A DNA stretch of 64,000 nucleotides from Actinomadura craniellae (lineage in GTDB: Bacteria > Actinomycetota > Actinomycetes > Streptosporangiales > Streptosporangiaceae): contig NZ_QLYX01000008.1 of assembly GCF_003289645.1 (NCBI RefSeq), positions 1-64,000 on the forward strand, written 5' to 3'. The notes below the pieces were generated by a model, which saw only the letters and a program-made list of their open reading frames with translations, did no database searches and had not been told where the DNA came from. The translations under genes and the position numbers were made by a program. Positions 18,765-27,441 of this stretch are shown here, piece after piece. Position 1 is the stretch's first letter; each line of letters starts with the position of its first letter.

Positions 18765-20357
18765 TCAGGAGAGCTCGGCGCGGGCGATCTCGGCGAGGCC
18801 GGTGGCGCCGGTGACGCGCTCCCAGCGGACGGCGGCGGTACGGCCCTCGATCTCCACGGTGGCGATCGCGTTGTCGAACCAGGGACCGTCGGTCACCCGC
18901 CAGTTCAGCGGCGGCCGGGGCGCCCGGGCGAGGGCGGCCACCGCCCGGGCCAGCGGGGCGGGGCCGCGCACGCAGGCGATGATGTTGGCCCAGCGGAACT
19001 TGCCGATCAGCGGGTTGCGCAGCGGCGAGCAGACCACCTGCGAGATCGGCGTCCGGCCCGCCCCCCGGGTCACCCGCGCCAGGTAGGAATAGTGCACGTC
19101 GCCGGACAGGAACGCGATGCTCGCCGGGGCCGCGCCGCGCTCGCCGCGGGACACCGCGAGGACGTCCTCGGCCAGCCGGCGGAACGAGCCGTCGAACGCC
19201 GCCCAGTGCTCCAGGTCGGCGAACTGCCGCAGCTTCTCGCCGAACCGGGCGGCGCGGCGGCCCCACGCCCCGTTCGCCAGCGCCTCGTTCCACGCCTCGC
19301 CGTGGTGGATGGCGCGCGGCAGCAGGTACGGCAGCGAACTGGCGATCAGCAGGTGATCGACATCACCGGTGCACCGCTCGTCCAGCCAGCGCTGCTCGGG
19401 CTCGTCGAACATCGCCCGCCTCCCGGGTTCGAGCACCCGGGAGCACCGGCTGTCGACCACCACCAGCCGGGTGCCGCCGAAGTCGTGCGCGTAGCTCCAC
19501 CGGGTGGTGGCGGGCTCCTTGTCGGCGCGCTCGGCGAAGTCGTCGAGCATCTTCGAGGCGTCCTCAGGCGACGCCTTCTGCACCGCCTGGTACAGCGAGT
19601 CCTCGGCCCGCTCCCGGGAGGAGAGGTTGCCGAGGTGCTGGTAGATCCAGTACGAGCCGAGCCCGCCGACGATGCGCCGGTGCCACCAGGGCAGCGCGGC
19701 CACCTGCTCCCGCCAGGCGTGGGAGGTGTTCCAGTCGTCGCGGACGTCGTGGTCGTCGAAGACCATGAGGCTCGGCACGGTGGAGAGCAGCCACCGCACG
19801 GCCGGGTCCTCGGCCCAGGCCAGCCGGTAGAGGTGCGTGTACTCCTCGAAGTCGGCGATCTCGTCCTGCGGCTCGTCGCCCGGCTCGCGGCGCTCCCGGA
19901 TGATCGCCCGCATCTCCGGGCCGAGCTCGTCGGCGTACACCTGGTCGCCGACCAGCAGCAGCATGCTGGGCCGGTCGGCGCCGGCGCTCAGCCGGTGGGC
20001 GTACGCCGACAGCGCGTCGTGCCCGTGCGCGCCGGCCCGGTCGGGCGAGCGGCGGCAGGACCCGAACGAGATCTTCAGCGGGCCGTCCCCGCCGAGCGTG
20101 CGGATGACGCTCGGCGGGAACGGGCTCTCCGGCTCGGGCCAGACGGTCTCGCCGTCCAGGGCCACCTCGTATTCGGTCGCGGAGCCGGGCTCCAGCCCGT
20201 CGATCTCGACGAGGGCGTAGTGGTGGCCGTGGACGGTGAAGGTGCGGGCGGTGCGGTCGAGCACCCGGACCTCGCACGGCCGGTCGGTCTCCACCCACAC
20301 GGTGGCGGAGGATCGGTCCACGTGGCGGAGCAGCGGGCCGACTAGCAAGGCGGTCAT
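18765..20357 (-). CDS. PhoD-like metallophosphoesterase
   Basis: 530 residues from ATG 20357. An N-terminal beta-sandwich (about 1-95) is followed by a calcineurin-like catalytic domain with ISFGSCRRSPDR, LLVGDQVYADELG, MVFDDHDVRDDW and LSGDVHYSY, the metal ligands of the PhoD group. No Tat or Sec signal is visible, unlike secreted PhoD, so it is probably cytoplasmic. It lies 59 nt downstream of an RNA ligase gene in the same direction; a role in nucleic-acid end processing is possible but unproven. Confidence 0.85.
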   Translation of the reverse strand: MTALLVGPLLRHVDRSSATVWVETDRPCEVRVLDRTARTFTVHGHHYALVEIDGLEPGSATEYEVALDGETVWPEPESPFPPSVIRTLGGDGPLKISFGSCRRSPDRAGAHGHDALSAYAHRLSAGADRPSMLLLVGDQVYADELGPEMRAIIRERREPGDEPQDEIADFEEYTHLYRLAWAEDPAVRWLLSTVPSLMVFDDHDVRDDWNTSHAWREQVAALPWWHRRIVGGLGSYWIYQHLGNLSSRERAEDSLYQAVQKASPEDASKMLDDFAERADKEPATTRWSYAHDFGGTRLVVVDSRCSRVLEPGRRAMFDEPEQRWLDERCTGDVDHLLIASSLPYLLPRAIHHGEAWNEALANGAWGRRAARFGEKLRQFADLEHWAAFDGSFRRLAEDVLAVSRGERGAAPASIAFLSGDVHYSYLARVTRGAGRTPISQVVCSPLRNPLIGKFRWANIIACVRGPAPLARAVAALARAPRPPLNWRVTDGPWFDNAIATVEIEGRTAAVRWERVTGATGLAEIARAELS

Positions 20358-20416
20358 ACCGGAATCTCTAGCCGACCGGCGCGGCTCGCGTCCACCGAAC
20401 TCCGCAGGACCGTGAC

Positions 20417-21484
20417 TCACTCGTATTCCGTTCCGCCCTTCCGGGTGAGGTATGCGGGGGAAACGAACTTCGCAATCGCCCGGCCGCCGGTCACCGGGCT
20501 GTACCGCTCGGCGGCCGGCCGGACCACCAAGCCCTCACGCAGGTGCGCCGCGCGGCCGGACACGGTCTCGCGGCCGCCGGCCAGTTCCAGCAGCGCGGCC
20601 TGGTCGTAGGGGCCGGCGTACAGCCGGGGCACCGCGGGGAGCCCGACCTCGGCCAGCACCCCGGCCAGCTCGTCGGGGTCGAGCCAGCGCCGGCCGCCGG
20701 CGTCGACCACCGCCACGTCGAAGGCCGCGTAGCCCGGGCCCCGCCCGTCGGTGCCGTACGCCAGGTCCTGGACGCCCTTGCCGTAGACCTCGCCGAACAC
20801 ACCGACCCGGTCGGCGCCGTACCGCTGGGCGATGCGCGCCGCGGCCGCCACCACCCCGTGGGCCTCGACGGCCCGCCAGTACAGGTTGGTCTCGCTGTGC
20901 AGGATCGCCAGCCGCTTGGTGCCGAACCCCTTGGAGGTGACGTACGCCTGCTCGCCGGCGAGGGTGAACAGGCATGCGGTGCCGTGCACCTTCTCGGTGG
21001 CGACCACGGGTTCGCCGGGCTCGAAGATCGTGGGGTGGCGCTTGACGTCCTCGATCTCGATCCAGGGGATCAGGTCCTCGGCGGGGACCATCTCTCCGGC
21101 CATGTGCACGGGGATCTCCGGCACCCACTTGGTGACGCCCAGGTCGGCCGCGAAGTCGCGGTCCGCGGCGTGGGCGGTCGCCAGGTCGACGTCCGCCACG
21201 GCCTTGGGGCTGCACACGATCCCCTGGGACAGCTCGCCGCGCAGCCGGACGGCCTTGACGCGGTTCCTGGCGGAGCCGGCGAGCTTGCCGGTGAGGCCCA
21301 GTTCGTCGATCAGTTCCGGGGGGAGCAGGGCGCCCTCCGGGATGTAGAGGGCCCAGTCCCCGGTGCGGTACGTCCCCTTGGCGACGACGGCCCGGTACAG
21401 CCCGACCTGGGCGAGTTCGAGGGCGTCGGCGTTGTCGTGGGGGTGGATGGTCAGCCGCTCGGCGGTCACGCGCAGCGTGGACAT
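20417..21484 (-). CDS. ATP-dependent RNA ligase, DRB0094 (DraRnl)-type
   Basis: 355 residues: an N-terminal OB-like domain (about 1-125, EGALLPPELIDELGL, GELSQGIV) and a C-terminal nucleotidyltransferase domain. The covalent lysine is in ATEKVHGTA (Lys165, KxxG motif I), followed by YVTSKGFGTK and GVFGEVYGKGVQDL, then REGLVVRP and AIAKFVSPAY with late Lys residues. This layout matches the Deinococcus radiodurans RNA ligase family, which seals 3'-OH/5'-PO4 nicks. AAAGG precedes ATG 21484. Probably co-transcribed with the phosphoesterase downstream. Confidence 0.88.
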   Translation of the reverse strand: MSTLRVTAERLTIHPHDNADALELAQVGLYRAVVAKGTYRTGDWALYIPEGALLPPELIDELGLTGKLAGSARNRVKAVRLRGELSQGIVCSPKAVADVDLATAHAADRDFAADLGVTKWVPEIPVHMAGEMVPAEDLIPWIEIEDVKRHPTIFEPGEPVVATEKVHGTACLFTLAGEQAYVTSKGFGTKRLAILHSETNLYWRAVEAHGVVAAAARIAQRYGADRVGVFGEVYGKGVQDLAYGTDGRGPGYAAFDVAVVDAGGRRWLDPDELAGVLAEVGLPAVPRLYAGPYDQAALLELAGGRETVSGRAAHLREGLVVRPAAERYSPVTGGRAIAKFVSPAYLTRKGGTEYE

Positions 21485-21619
21485 CGGGGAAGTGCCTTTC
21501 GTGAGGTCTGTCTGCCGCTCAGGGTGGGGCGCCGGGGTGTGGCCGGGCAACGGGTTTTCCGACGCGGCCGGCCGGATACCGGTAGGGATTTACCGCCGAA
21601 ATGCAAATTGCCAACGAAT

Positions 21620-21635
21620 CTTACTCGCTAGTAAG
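21620..21635. promoter_or_regulatory. Operator-like palindrome
   Basis: CTTACT (21620-21625), CGCT, AGTAAG (21630-21635): perfect 6-bp arms with a 4-nt spacer, in the AT-rich upstream region of the RNA ligase gene. The form resembles TetR-family operators, but no such regulator is adjacent. Confidence 0.35.
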
Positions 21636-22005
21636 GTCCCTGTGGCGAATAGCACTGGTGAAAAAACTGCGCTACATTGCGGGCAATCGCTGTACGCCAC
21701 CGGGCACGCCCGGTGATCCGCGCCGATCCGCAGGGTGGGAGGGGAAGCGCATGCACGGTCCGATGCTCGTGCAGTCCCGGCCGCGCCCGTTTCGGGAACG
21801 CCCGGTTTTTCGCTCCTGCCCGCCGTGCTCGGCGGGTGGACTTCCGGAATTCGCGGGCCGGTCGGCAATCCGGTGGCCCGTGCACGAAATGGTGATACCC
21901 GAAATACGCGCGCACCTGGTGGAACGGTCCCGGGGGATCGAAGGTTGAGGCGTGGCCGCGGTGCCGGTCCCGGCGCGGGGGACGGCACCGCGGTCATCTG
22001 AGGCG

Positions 22006-22040
22006 CGTGTCCGGCGGCCAGGCGCGGACCGCCGGACACG
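22006..22040 (-). terminator. Epoxide hydrolase terminator
   Basis: CGTGTCCGGCGG (22006-22017) and CCGCCGGACACG (22029-22040) form a 12-bp perfect stem with an 11-nt loop, beginning 19 nt beyond the epoxide hydrolase stop. Confidence 0.7.
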
Positions 22041-22058
22041 GGCCCCGGTCAGCTCCAG

Positions 22059-23177
22059 TCAGCGCAGCGGGCGGAAGAATGCTCGGATGTCACCGGTCAG
22101 CAGTTCCGGCTCCTCCAGGGCGGCGAAGTGCCCGCCCCGGTCGAACTCCGTCCAGCGCGTGATGGTGTAGGCGCGTTCGGCGACGCTCCGGATCGGCGGC
22201 GCGATCTCGGCGGGGAAGACGGCCACCCCCAGGGGCACGGTGAGCCGGTCCGGCGACAGGAACGCCGCCGCCCCCGCCTCGGCGTACAGCCGGGCCGAGG
22301 AAGTCGCGGTGTTGGTGAGCCAGTAGAGCATCACGTTGGTCAGCAGGCGGTCGCGGGAGACCGGCACGTCCGGGCCGTCCGTCCACTCCCGGAACTTCTC
22401 CGCGATCCAGGCGAGCTGCCCGACCGGCGAGTCGGCCAGCCCGAAGCCCAGCGTCTGCGGGCGGGTGCTCTGGATGCGCATGTAGCCCGAGAGTTCCTGG
22501 TCGTACCGCAGCAGGACGGCCAGCCGCTGCTGCTCCTCCTCGGTCAGCTCACCGGACGGCACGGTGATCAGGAAGTTCAGGTGGACGCCCGCCACGTGCT
22601 CGGCGTCGATGACGCCCAGGTCGCGGGAGACCCCCGAACCCCAGTCGCCACCCTGGGCGCCGTAACGGTCGTAGCCCAGCCGGCGCATCAGCTCCGCCCA
22701 GGCGCGGGCGATCCGCCGCATGTCCCAGCCGCGTTCGGCGGTCGGCCCGGAGAAACCGTAGCCGGGCATCGAGGGGATGACCAGGTGGAAGGCGTCGGCG
22801 GGGTCGCCGCCGTGCGCCTTCGGGTCGGTGAGGGGGCCGATGACGTCCAGGAACTCCACGACGGATCCGGGCCAGCCGTGCGTGAGGACCAGCGGGAGGG
22901 CGTCCGGTTCGGGGCTGCGAACGTGCAGGAAGTGGATCCGCTGCCCGTCGATTTCGGTGGTGAACTGCGGGTACCCGTTGAGTTCGGCCTCGTGCGCCCG
23001 CCAGTCGTAGCCGTCCGCCCAGTAGGCGGCCAGGTCCTTGACGTACTCCAGCGAAATGCCGAGTTCCCAGGCACTGCCGGGGATCTCGTCGGGCCAGCGG
23101 GTGCGGGCCAGCCGCGCCCTGAGGTCGTCCAGCTCGGCTTGCGGGATGTCGATGCGGAACGGGCTGATGTTCTCCAT
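22059..23177 (-). CDS. Epoxide hydrolase (EHN-domain alpha/beta hydrolase)
   Basis: 372 residues. The N-terminal EHN region (about 5-110, [26 protein letters not shown]) is followed by the alpha/beta-hydrolase core. HGWPG (100-104) is the oxyanion motif, GGDWGS carries the nucleophile Asp178, and [13 protein letters not shown] near the C-terminus carries the catalytic His. It converts epoxides to diols; substrate unknown. The start is ATG 23177, with a GTG three codons upstream as an alternative. No clear RBS, and only 29 nt separate it from the divergent WYL regulator, so it may be leaderless. Confidence 0.88.
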   Translation of the reverse strand: MENISPFRIDIPQAELDDLRARLARTRWPDEIPGSAWELGISLEYVKDLAAYWADGYDWRAHEAELNGYPQFTTEIDGQRIHFLHVRSPEPDALPLVLTHGWPGSVVEFLDVIGPLTDPKAHGGDPADAFHLVIPSMPGYGFSGPTAERGWDMRRIARAWAELMRRLGYDRYGAQGGDWGSGVSRDLGVIDAEHVAGVHLNFLITVPSGELTEEEQQRLAVLLRYDQELSGYMRIQSTRPQTLGFGLADSPVGQLAWIAEKFREWTDGPDVPVSRDRLLTNVMLYWLTNTATSSARLYAEAGAAAFLSPDRLTVPLGVAVFPAEIAPPIRSVAERAYTITRWTEFDRGGHFAALEEPELLTGDIRAFFRPLR

Positions 23178-23206
23178 GCCTAGCACGTTAGGGCGAATAT
23201 GGGGAC
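23178..23206. promoter_or_regulatory. 29-nt divergent control region
   Basis: Between the epoxide hydrolase and WYL regulator starts. It contains CCTA (23179-23182) and TAGG (23189-23192) as arms of an imperfect palindrome around GCACGT. Both promoters must lie within or overlap the opposing genes, so one bound regulator could control both. Confidence 0.4.
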
Positions 23207-24178
23207 ATGCGGGCGGCGCGATTGATCTCCCTGGTGTTGCTGTTGCAGGCGCGGGAAACGATGACGGCGGCGGAACTGGCGCGCGAGCTGGAGGTTTCGG
23301 AGCGGACGGTCTACCGGGACGTGCTGGCCCTGTCCGCCGCCGGGGTGCCGGTGTACGCCGACCACGGCCGCGGCGGCGGGTACCGGCTGGTGGCCGGCTA
23401 CCGGACGCGGCTGACCGGGCTGAGCCGGGCCGAGGCCGAGGCGCTGTTCCTGTCCGGGCTGCCCGGCCCGGCCGCGGAGATGGGGCTGGCCGACGTGGTG
23501 GCGACCGCGCGGCTGAAGGTGCTCGCCGCGCTCCCCGCCGGGCTGCGCGACGCCTCGACCCGGGCCGGCCAGCGGTTCCACCTGGACGTGCCCGGCTGGT
23601 TCGCCGATGCCGACACGCCCCCGCTGCTCGCCGCGCTGGCGGACGCCGTCTGGCGGGACGAAACGGTCGAACTGCGGTACCGGCGCGGCCGGGACCGGGA
23701 GGTGACCCGGACCGTGCTGCCCTACGGGCTCGTCCTCAAGGGCGGGGTCTGGTACCTGGTCGGCCGGGTCGGCGCCGACCACCGCACCTACCGGGTCGAC
23801 CGGGTCGTCGCGGTGGAGCCGACGGGCGAGCCGTTCGCCCGGGACGAGGACTTCGACCTGCCCGGGTTCTGGGCCGCCCGGGCGAACGAGTTCGCCGCCT
23901 CGCTGCTGGCCGACCACGTCACGGTACGCCTCACCCCCGACGGGCTGCGCGCCCTGCGGTACGCCGCCGAGCCCCTGGCGGCGCGCGCCGCCCGGGAGGC
24001 GGCGGGCGAACCCGACGAGCGGGGCCGGGTCGTCACCCGCCTGCCGGTGGAGTCCATGGAGGTCGCGTACGGGGTGCTGCTCCGCCTCGGCCCCGACGCC
24101 GAGGTGCTGGACCCGCCCGAACTGCGCGCCCGCCTCGCCGACGCCGCGACCCGGATGGCCGCGCTCTACCGCGGCTGA
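23207..24178 (+). CDS. HTH-WYL transcriptional regulator (YafY type)
   Basis: 323 residues: N-terminal winged HTH (about 1-60, [20 protein letters not shown]), then a WYL domain (about 140-225; [32 protein letters not shown]) and a C-terminal WCX-like region. WYL domains sense ligands, often nucleic-acid related. Divergent from epoxide hydrolase, its likely target along with itself. The last 81 nt of the gene are duplicated twice downstream (24203-24374). Confidence 0.88.
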   Translation: MRAARLISLVLLLQARETMTAAELARELEVSERTVYRDVLALSAAGVPVYADHGRGGGYRLVAGYRTRLTGLSRAEAEALFLSGLPGPAAEMGLADVVATARLKVLAALPAGLRDASTRAGQRFHLDVPGWFADADTPPLLAALADAVWRDETVELRYRRGRDREVTRTVLPYGLVLKGGVWYLVGRVGADHRTYRVDRVVAVEPTGEPFARDEDFDLPGFWAARANEFAASLLADHVTVRLTPDGLRALRYAAEPLAARAAREAAGEPDERGRVVTRLPVESMEVAYGVLLRLGPDAEVLDPPELRARLADAATRMAALYRG

Positions 24179-24374
24179 CATCGGCTGGCGTCCGTCCGGG
24201 GTGCCGAGGTGCTGGACGTCCCGGAACTGCGTGCCTGCCTTGGCGCCGCCCGGCTGGCCGCGCTCTGTCGCGGCTGACATCGGCTGGCGTCCGTCCGGGG
24301 TGCCGAGGTGCTGGACGTCCCGGAACTACGCGCCTGCCTTGGCGCCGCGGATGGCCGCGCTTTACCGCGGCTGA
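24098..24374 (+). repeat. Three tandem copies of the WYL gene 3' end
   Basis: The last codons of the WYL gene (24098-24178, GCCGAGGTGCTGGAC to CGGCTGA) recur at 24203-24277 and 24302-24374, each again ending in a CGGCTGA-type stop. The two extra copies share a 24-nt spacer (24179-24202 and 24278-24301, identical) and have a 99-nt period. They contain deletions that break the frame, so they are not coding. They resemble each other more than they resemble the gene copy. Confidence 0.85.
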
Positions 24375-24455
24375 TCCCGGTCCGCGCCCGTCCCGGACGG
24401 TCGCGGACCGGCCGCCGGGCTTCCCCGTCCGGCCGGCTCCGCGTACCGCTCCGGC

Positions 24456-25370
24456 TCAGCGGTAGCCGGTGACGTTCGCGACCTCGCTTTCCTGGTCGAC
24501 CTCGACCATGTAGCGCCAGGCGTCGGGGCGGCTGCCGTCGCGGTCGGTGAAGTCGTAGACCTGGGCGAGTTCGCCGCTGGAGGTGGTGCGGCCGGTCCAG
24601 CGGTGCCGGTCCGGGTCGGCGGCCAGCGCCGCCACCGCGCGTCCCACGAAGGCGGGCGACTCGGAGATCGCGAAGTGCGGGTGCTTGTCCAGGGCGTCGC
24701 GCCAGTTCTCCTCGGTGACGCCGAAGCCGTCCAGCATCATCTCCGAGCGCAGCCAGCCCGGGGTGACGGAGACCGCGGTCGCCCCGTGCGGGCGCAACTC
24801 CTCGGCCTGGGAGTACGCCAGCCGGTTCACCGCGATCTTGGCGAGGTCGTAGTAGACGGTGAGCCGGTAGTTGGCCAGGTTGTACTCCAGGGTGCCGTCG
24901 GTCATCTCGACGAGCAGCCCGCCCGGGTTCCTGATCAGCAGCGGCAGCGCGTAGTGGCTGGTGATGAGGTGGGTGTCGATCGCCAGCCGCAGGGTGTGCA
25001 GCCCCGCGTCCAGCGGGTGCTCCCAGACCGGCGTGTGCCACCTGGTCAGCGGGTCGGCGCCCCAGATGTCGTTGACCAGCACGTCCAGCCGGCCCTGCTC
25101 GCGGTCGATGCGCTCGACCAACTCGCGCACCTGCTCCCGCTCCAGGTGGTCCGTCGGGACGGCGATCCCGTGCCCGCCTGCCGCGGTGACCAGCTCGGCG
25201 GTCTCCTCGATCGTCTCGGGCCGGTCCATCTCCGACCGCCGCTCGCGGGTCGTCCGCCCGGTCACGTACACGGTCGCCCCCTGGGCGCCCAGCTCCACCG
25301 CGACCCCGCGGCCCGCTCCACGCGTCGCGCCGGCCACCAGCGCGACCTTTCCCTGCAGTGCATCGCTCAT
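24456..25370 (-). CDS. Short-chain dehydrogenase/reductase
   Basis: 304-residue classical-type SDR. The Rossmann cofactor motif is GATRGAGRG (about 14-22) and the active-site Tyr-Lys pair is in YYDLAKI. The TGRTTRERRSEMDRP insert after beta-2 suggests NADP preference. Substrate unknown. Start at ATG 25370. An operator-like palindrome and an octanucleotide repeat lie in its 5' region. Confidence 0.88.
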   Translation of the reverse strand: MSDALQGKVALVAGATRGAGRGVAVELGAQGATVYVTGRTTRERRSEMDRPETIEETAELVTAAGGHGIAVPTDHLEREQVRELVERIDREQGRLDVLVNDIWGADPLTRWHTPVWEHPLDAGLHTLRLAIDTHLITSHYALPLLIRNPGGLLVEMTDGTLEYNLANYRLTVYYDLAKIAVNRLAYSQAEELRPHGATAVSVTPGWLRSEMMLDGFGVTEENWRDALDKHPHFAISESPAFVGRAVAALAADPDRHRWTGRTTSSGELAQVYDFTDRDGSRPDAWRYMVEVDQESEVANVTGYR

Positions 25371-25393
25371 GACCTCAATGCTGGCACCAGTAC

Positions 25394-25410
25394 CTGACAC
25401 CTCATGTCAG
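25394..25410. promoter_or_regulatory. Operator-like palindrome upstream of the SDR gene
   Basis: CTGACA (25394-25399), 5-nt spacer, TGTCAG (25405-25410): a perfect 6+6 inverted repeat 24 nt before the SDR start. Typical size and position for a repressor or activator site. No regulator of matching type is adjacent. Confidence 0.5.
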
Positions 25411-25417
25411 TCTTTTT

Positions 25418-25471
25418 CGGCGGCTCGGCGGCTCGGCGGCTCGGCGGCTCGGCGGCTCGGCGGCTCGGCGG
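25418..25471. repeat. Octanucleotide tandem repeat (CGGCGGCT)6
   Basis: Six perfect copies of CGGCGGCT from 25418 to 25465, then a partial seventh. It is non-coding, between the DUF488 stop and the SDR start, directly beside the palindrome at 25394-25410. Such repeats can vary in copy number by slippage. Confidence 0.9.
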
Positions 25472-25480
25472 GTGGAGCTC

Positions 25481-25843
25481 TCAGCCGGTCTCTTCCAGGT
25501 GTTCCGCGAGTACCGCGGCCTGGCTGTGCTCGATGTCCCTGGTCGAGGTCAGCAGGGTCACGGTGCCCCGCTCGGCGAGCGACCGCAGCCGTTCCAGCGC
25601 GGTCTCGCGCTCGGGCTCGGCCAGTTCGGCGTCGTAACGTCGCCGGAACTCGGGGAACCTGTCCGTGCGGTGGCCGTACCACCGGCGCAGCCCGGTCGAG
25701 GGCGCGACGTCCTTCTCCCACCGGTCCAGCCGGGCGGCGTCCTTGGACAGCCCGCGCGGCCACACCCGATCCACCAGCACCCGCGTCCCGTCCTCGGCCG
25801 AGACAGGCTCGTACACCCTGCGCAGCCGCACATCCCGTGCCAT
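25481..25843 (-). CDS. DUF488 family protein
   Basis: 120 residues from ATG 25843 with an excellent RBS (GGGAGGAGG). Contains VLVDRVWPRGLSKDAARLDRWEKDVAPS and LRRWYGH, the core of the DUF488 (YeaO-like) family. Cytoplasmic; biochemical role unknown. It lies upstream of the SDR gene on the same strand. Confidence 0.88.
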   Translation of the reverse strand: MARDVRLRRVYEPVSAEDGTRVLVDRVWPRGLSKDAARLDRWEKDVAPSTGLRRWYGHRTDRFPEFRRRYDAELAEPERETALERLRSLAERGTVTLLTSTRDIEHSQAAVLAEHLEETG

Positions 25844-26024
25844 CGCTCGCCTCCTCCCGGATTCGACGCCCCTACCCAGGCGGCGACCATCCACCCGGCG
25901 ACCCGAACCGCGACTCGCGCCCACCCCTGCACCATGATCCTTCAGCTTTGCGGGCGCCATGGCGCACCGGATCCTGAAGTGCGGTGTCCAGCAACGTTTG
26001 CCGGCCCACCCCTACCCCGGAACG

Positions 26025-26074
26025 TGATCGTTGAGGATGGGTGGTGCCAGGGCACCACCCATCCTCAACGATCA
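26025..26074. terminator. 24-bp perfect inverted repeat
   Basis: The left arm 26025-26048 and right arm 26051-26074 are exact reverse complements with a 2-nt loop (AG), beginning TGATCGTTGAGG and ending CCTCAACGATCA. On the minus strand it includes the last codons and stop of the gene at 26065-26778. It probably terminates that gene; a long palindrome with almost no loop could also be a dispersed extragenic repeat. Confidence 0.7.
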
Positions 26075-26778
26075 TGGGCGCCGAGGAGCGAGTGGGTCTC
26101 GTCCAGTAGCGCGAGCATTTCTTCGCGTGTTTCGTTGTGGAAGCCGTGCTCGACCGCGGCGAGCGCGCTTCCGTCCGCCAGCCAGGCGATGACGTTCTGG
26201 TAGCCCGGGGTCTCCTTGTCCCAGAAGGGGTTTCGCAGGTCGGGGCCGGTCGTCCGCCACGTCACGCCCGTCGTGACGAACTCGTGCAGGTTGATGATCG
26301 CGCCGGTCGTCCCCAGCCGTCCCCACCGGTCGAGGAACGGCACGAGTTCGATCCCGGTGAGCCCCAGGCTGCACAGCACCGTCCCGATGTCGGGCCACGG
26401 GCAGTCGTCGTCGACCCTGGTCTCCCACCAGCGGGTCAGGAAAGCGCTGATGACGGCGCGCTCGTCGGCGGCCCACTCCGTCCACCGGCCGCGGCCGAGC
26501 TTGCTGAACACGATCTCCGGATCGGGCCAGTCGAACTCGTTGTCCGCGGCCAGTTCCAGCAACCGGGGCAGGAAGTACCGGAACTCCGGCACGTCACCCC
26601 ACAAGAGCAGCGCGTCCGTGGCGTACCGCCGGAGCACGTCCACGCCGAGACTCCGCACCGGCCCTTCGAGTAGCGGCCGATCCTCGTCAGGTGCCACGCA
26701 ATGCGCGCAGCCCTCCATCTTCAGCGGCCGAGGAACCCGCCCGAACACCTCGTAGAGCCTTTCGACCTCTGCGCTCAT
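26065..26778 (-). CDS. Hypothetical protein with CAHC motif
   Basis: About 237 residues, soluble. Near the N-terminus MEGCAHCVAPDED has a Cys-x2-Cys pair with His that could bind metal. The rest is Trp-rich and helical (LRRYATDALLLWGDVPEFRYFLPRLLELA; FLTRWWETRVDD). No family recognised with certainty. ATG 26778 is preferred; GTG 26790 is the alternative. The 3' end lies inside a perfect inverted repeat. Confidence 0.6.
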   Translation of the reverse strand: MSAEVERLYEVFGRVPRPLKMEGCAHCVAPDEDRPLLEGPVRSLGVDVLRRYATDALLLWGDVPEFRYFLPRLLELAADNEFDWPDPEIVFSKLGRGRWTEWAADERAVISAFLTRWWETRVDDDCPWPDIGTVLCSLGLTGIELVPFLDRWGRLGTTGAIINLHEFVTTGVTWRTTGPDLRNPFWDKETPGYQNVIAWLADGSALAAVEHGFHNETREEMLALLDETHSLLGAHDR

Positions 26779-26841
26779 ATGCTCGACCACCCCGGGAGTC
26801 TAATCTCGCGCTTTCGCCTGACCCGGTGGTGTGGAGCCAGG

Positions 26842-27441
26842 CTAGATGGCGGTGAGAGTGGCGGGGTCCAGGTCGAGTTTCAGCGGTTCGGTGACGGTGA
26901 GGAGCTGGCCGGCGAAGACCCGTTCGCTGCGCCGGTACACGGCATGGCCGGGGACGAGGTTCCAGACCGTGATGTTCGGCTTGGGCTCCAGGTCGACGGC
27001 CCAGTACTGCGGGATGCCGGCGGCCGCGTATTCGCTGGGCTTCTCGTACCGGTCGGTGCGCTCGCTGCCACTCTCACGCGAGATGACCTCGATGACCAGC
27101 CGGACGTCCGGGCCCTGGTAGGCCCGCTCGTTCCGGGCCACAGCGGCCCGTGCCGCCGGTCCGTCGATGACCCCGACGTCGGGAACGCGGATCCCGGTGT
27201 GCGTGAACACGTCGACCGGTCCGTTCACGTAGAGGTCGGCTCCCGCGCGAGCGGCCTCGTCCTCGAACAGCCTGCGTAGATTCCGCACCACATGGTCGTG
27301 CAACGTGCTCGGCCAAGGCGACATGATGATCCATCCATTGACGAGCTCGTACCGCGCGTCCCTGGGCATGCGATCGAGGTCGGTGATCGAATAGGGCCCG
27401 TGGTGATACGAGTGGTCCCGATCGTCATAGGCGACGCTCAT
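26842..27441 (-). CDS. Uma2-family putative restriction endonuclease (DUF820)
   Basis: 199 residues with a GGAGGAG RBS before ATG 27441. The PD-(D/E)xK nuclease core is visible: RYELVNGWIIMSP, then RVPDVGVIDG (Asp), LVIEVISRES (Glu) and a Lys in RYEKPSEYAAAGIPQYW. Uma2 proteins are abundant in cyanobacteria and actinobacteria; substrate and role unresolved. No methylase partner adjoins it. Confidence 0.85.
   Translation of the reverse strand: MSVAYDDRDHSYHHGPYSITDLDRMPRDARYELVNGWIIMSPWPSTLHDHVVRNLRRLFEDEAARAGADLYVNGPVDVFTHTGIRVPDVGVIDGPAARAAVARNERAYQGPDVRLVIEVISRESGSERTDRYEKPSEYAAAGIPQYWAVDLEPKPNITVWNLVPGHAVYRRSERVFAGQLLTVTEPLKLDLDPATLTAI

Larger units (their letters stand above)
21485..22058. 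other. Intergenic region, partly AT-rich
   Basis: A 574-nt gap. Several open frames run through it on both strands, but none has a supported start or a recognisable product. The part 21590-21700 is clearly lower in GC than its surroundings and should carry the RNA ligase promoter. It contains a 16-bp operator-like palindrome (21620-21635). A terminator for the epoxide hydrolase gene lies at 22006-22040. Confidence 0.45.

Noticed and set aside
21590-22039. Open frames on both strands in the gap upstream of the RNA ligase gene
   Set aside because: Arg/Pro/Ala-rich translations with no family resemblance or RBS, typical of chance frames in GC-rich DNA.
24166-25041. Long minus-strand frame covering the WYL-tail repeats
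   Set aside because: Shadow of the SDR gene extended into repeat DNA; not a fusion protein.
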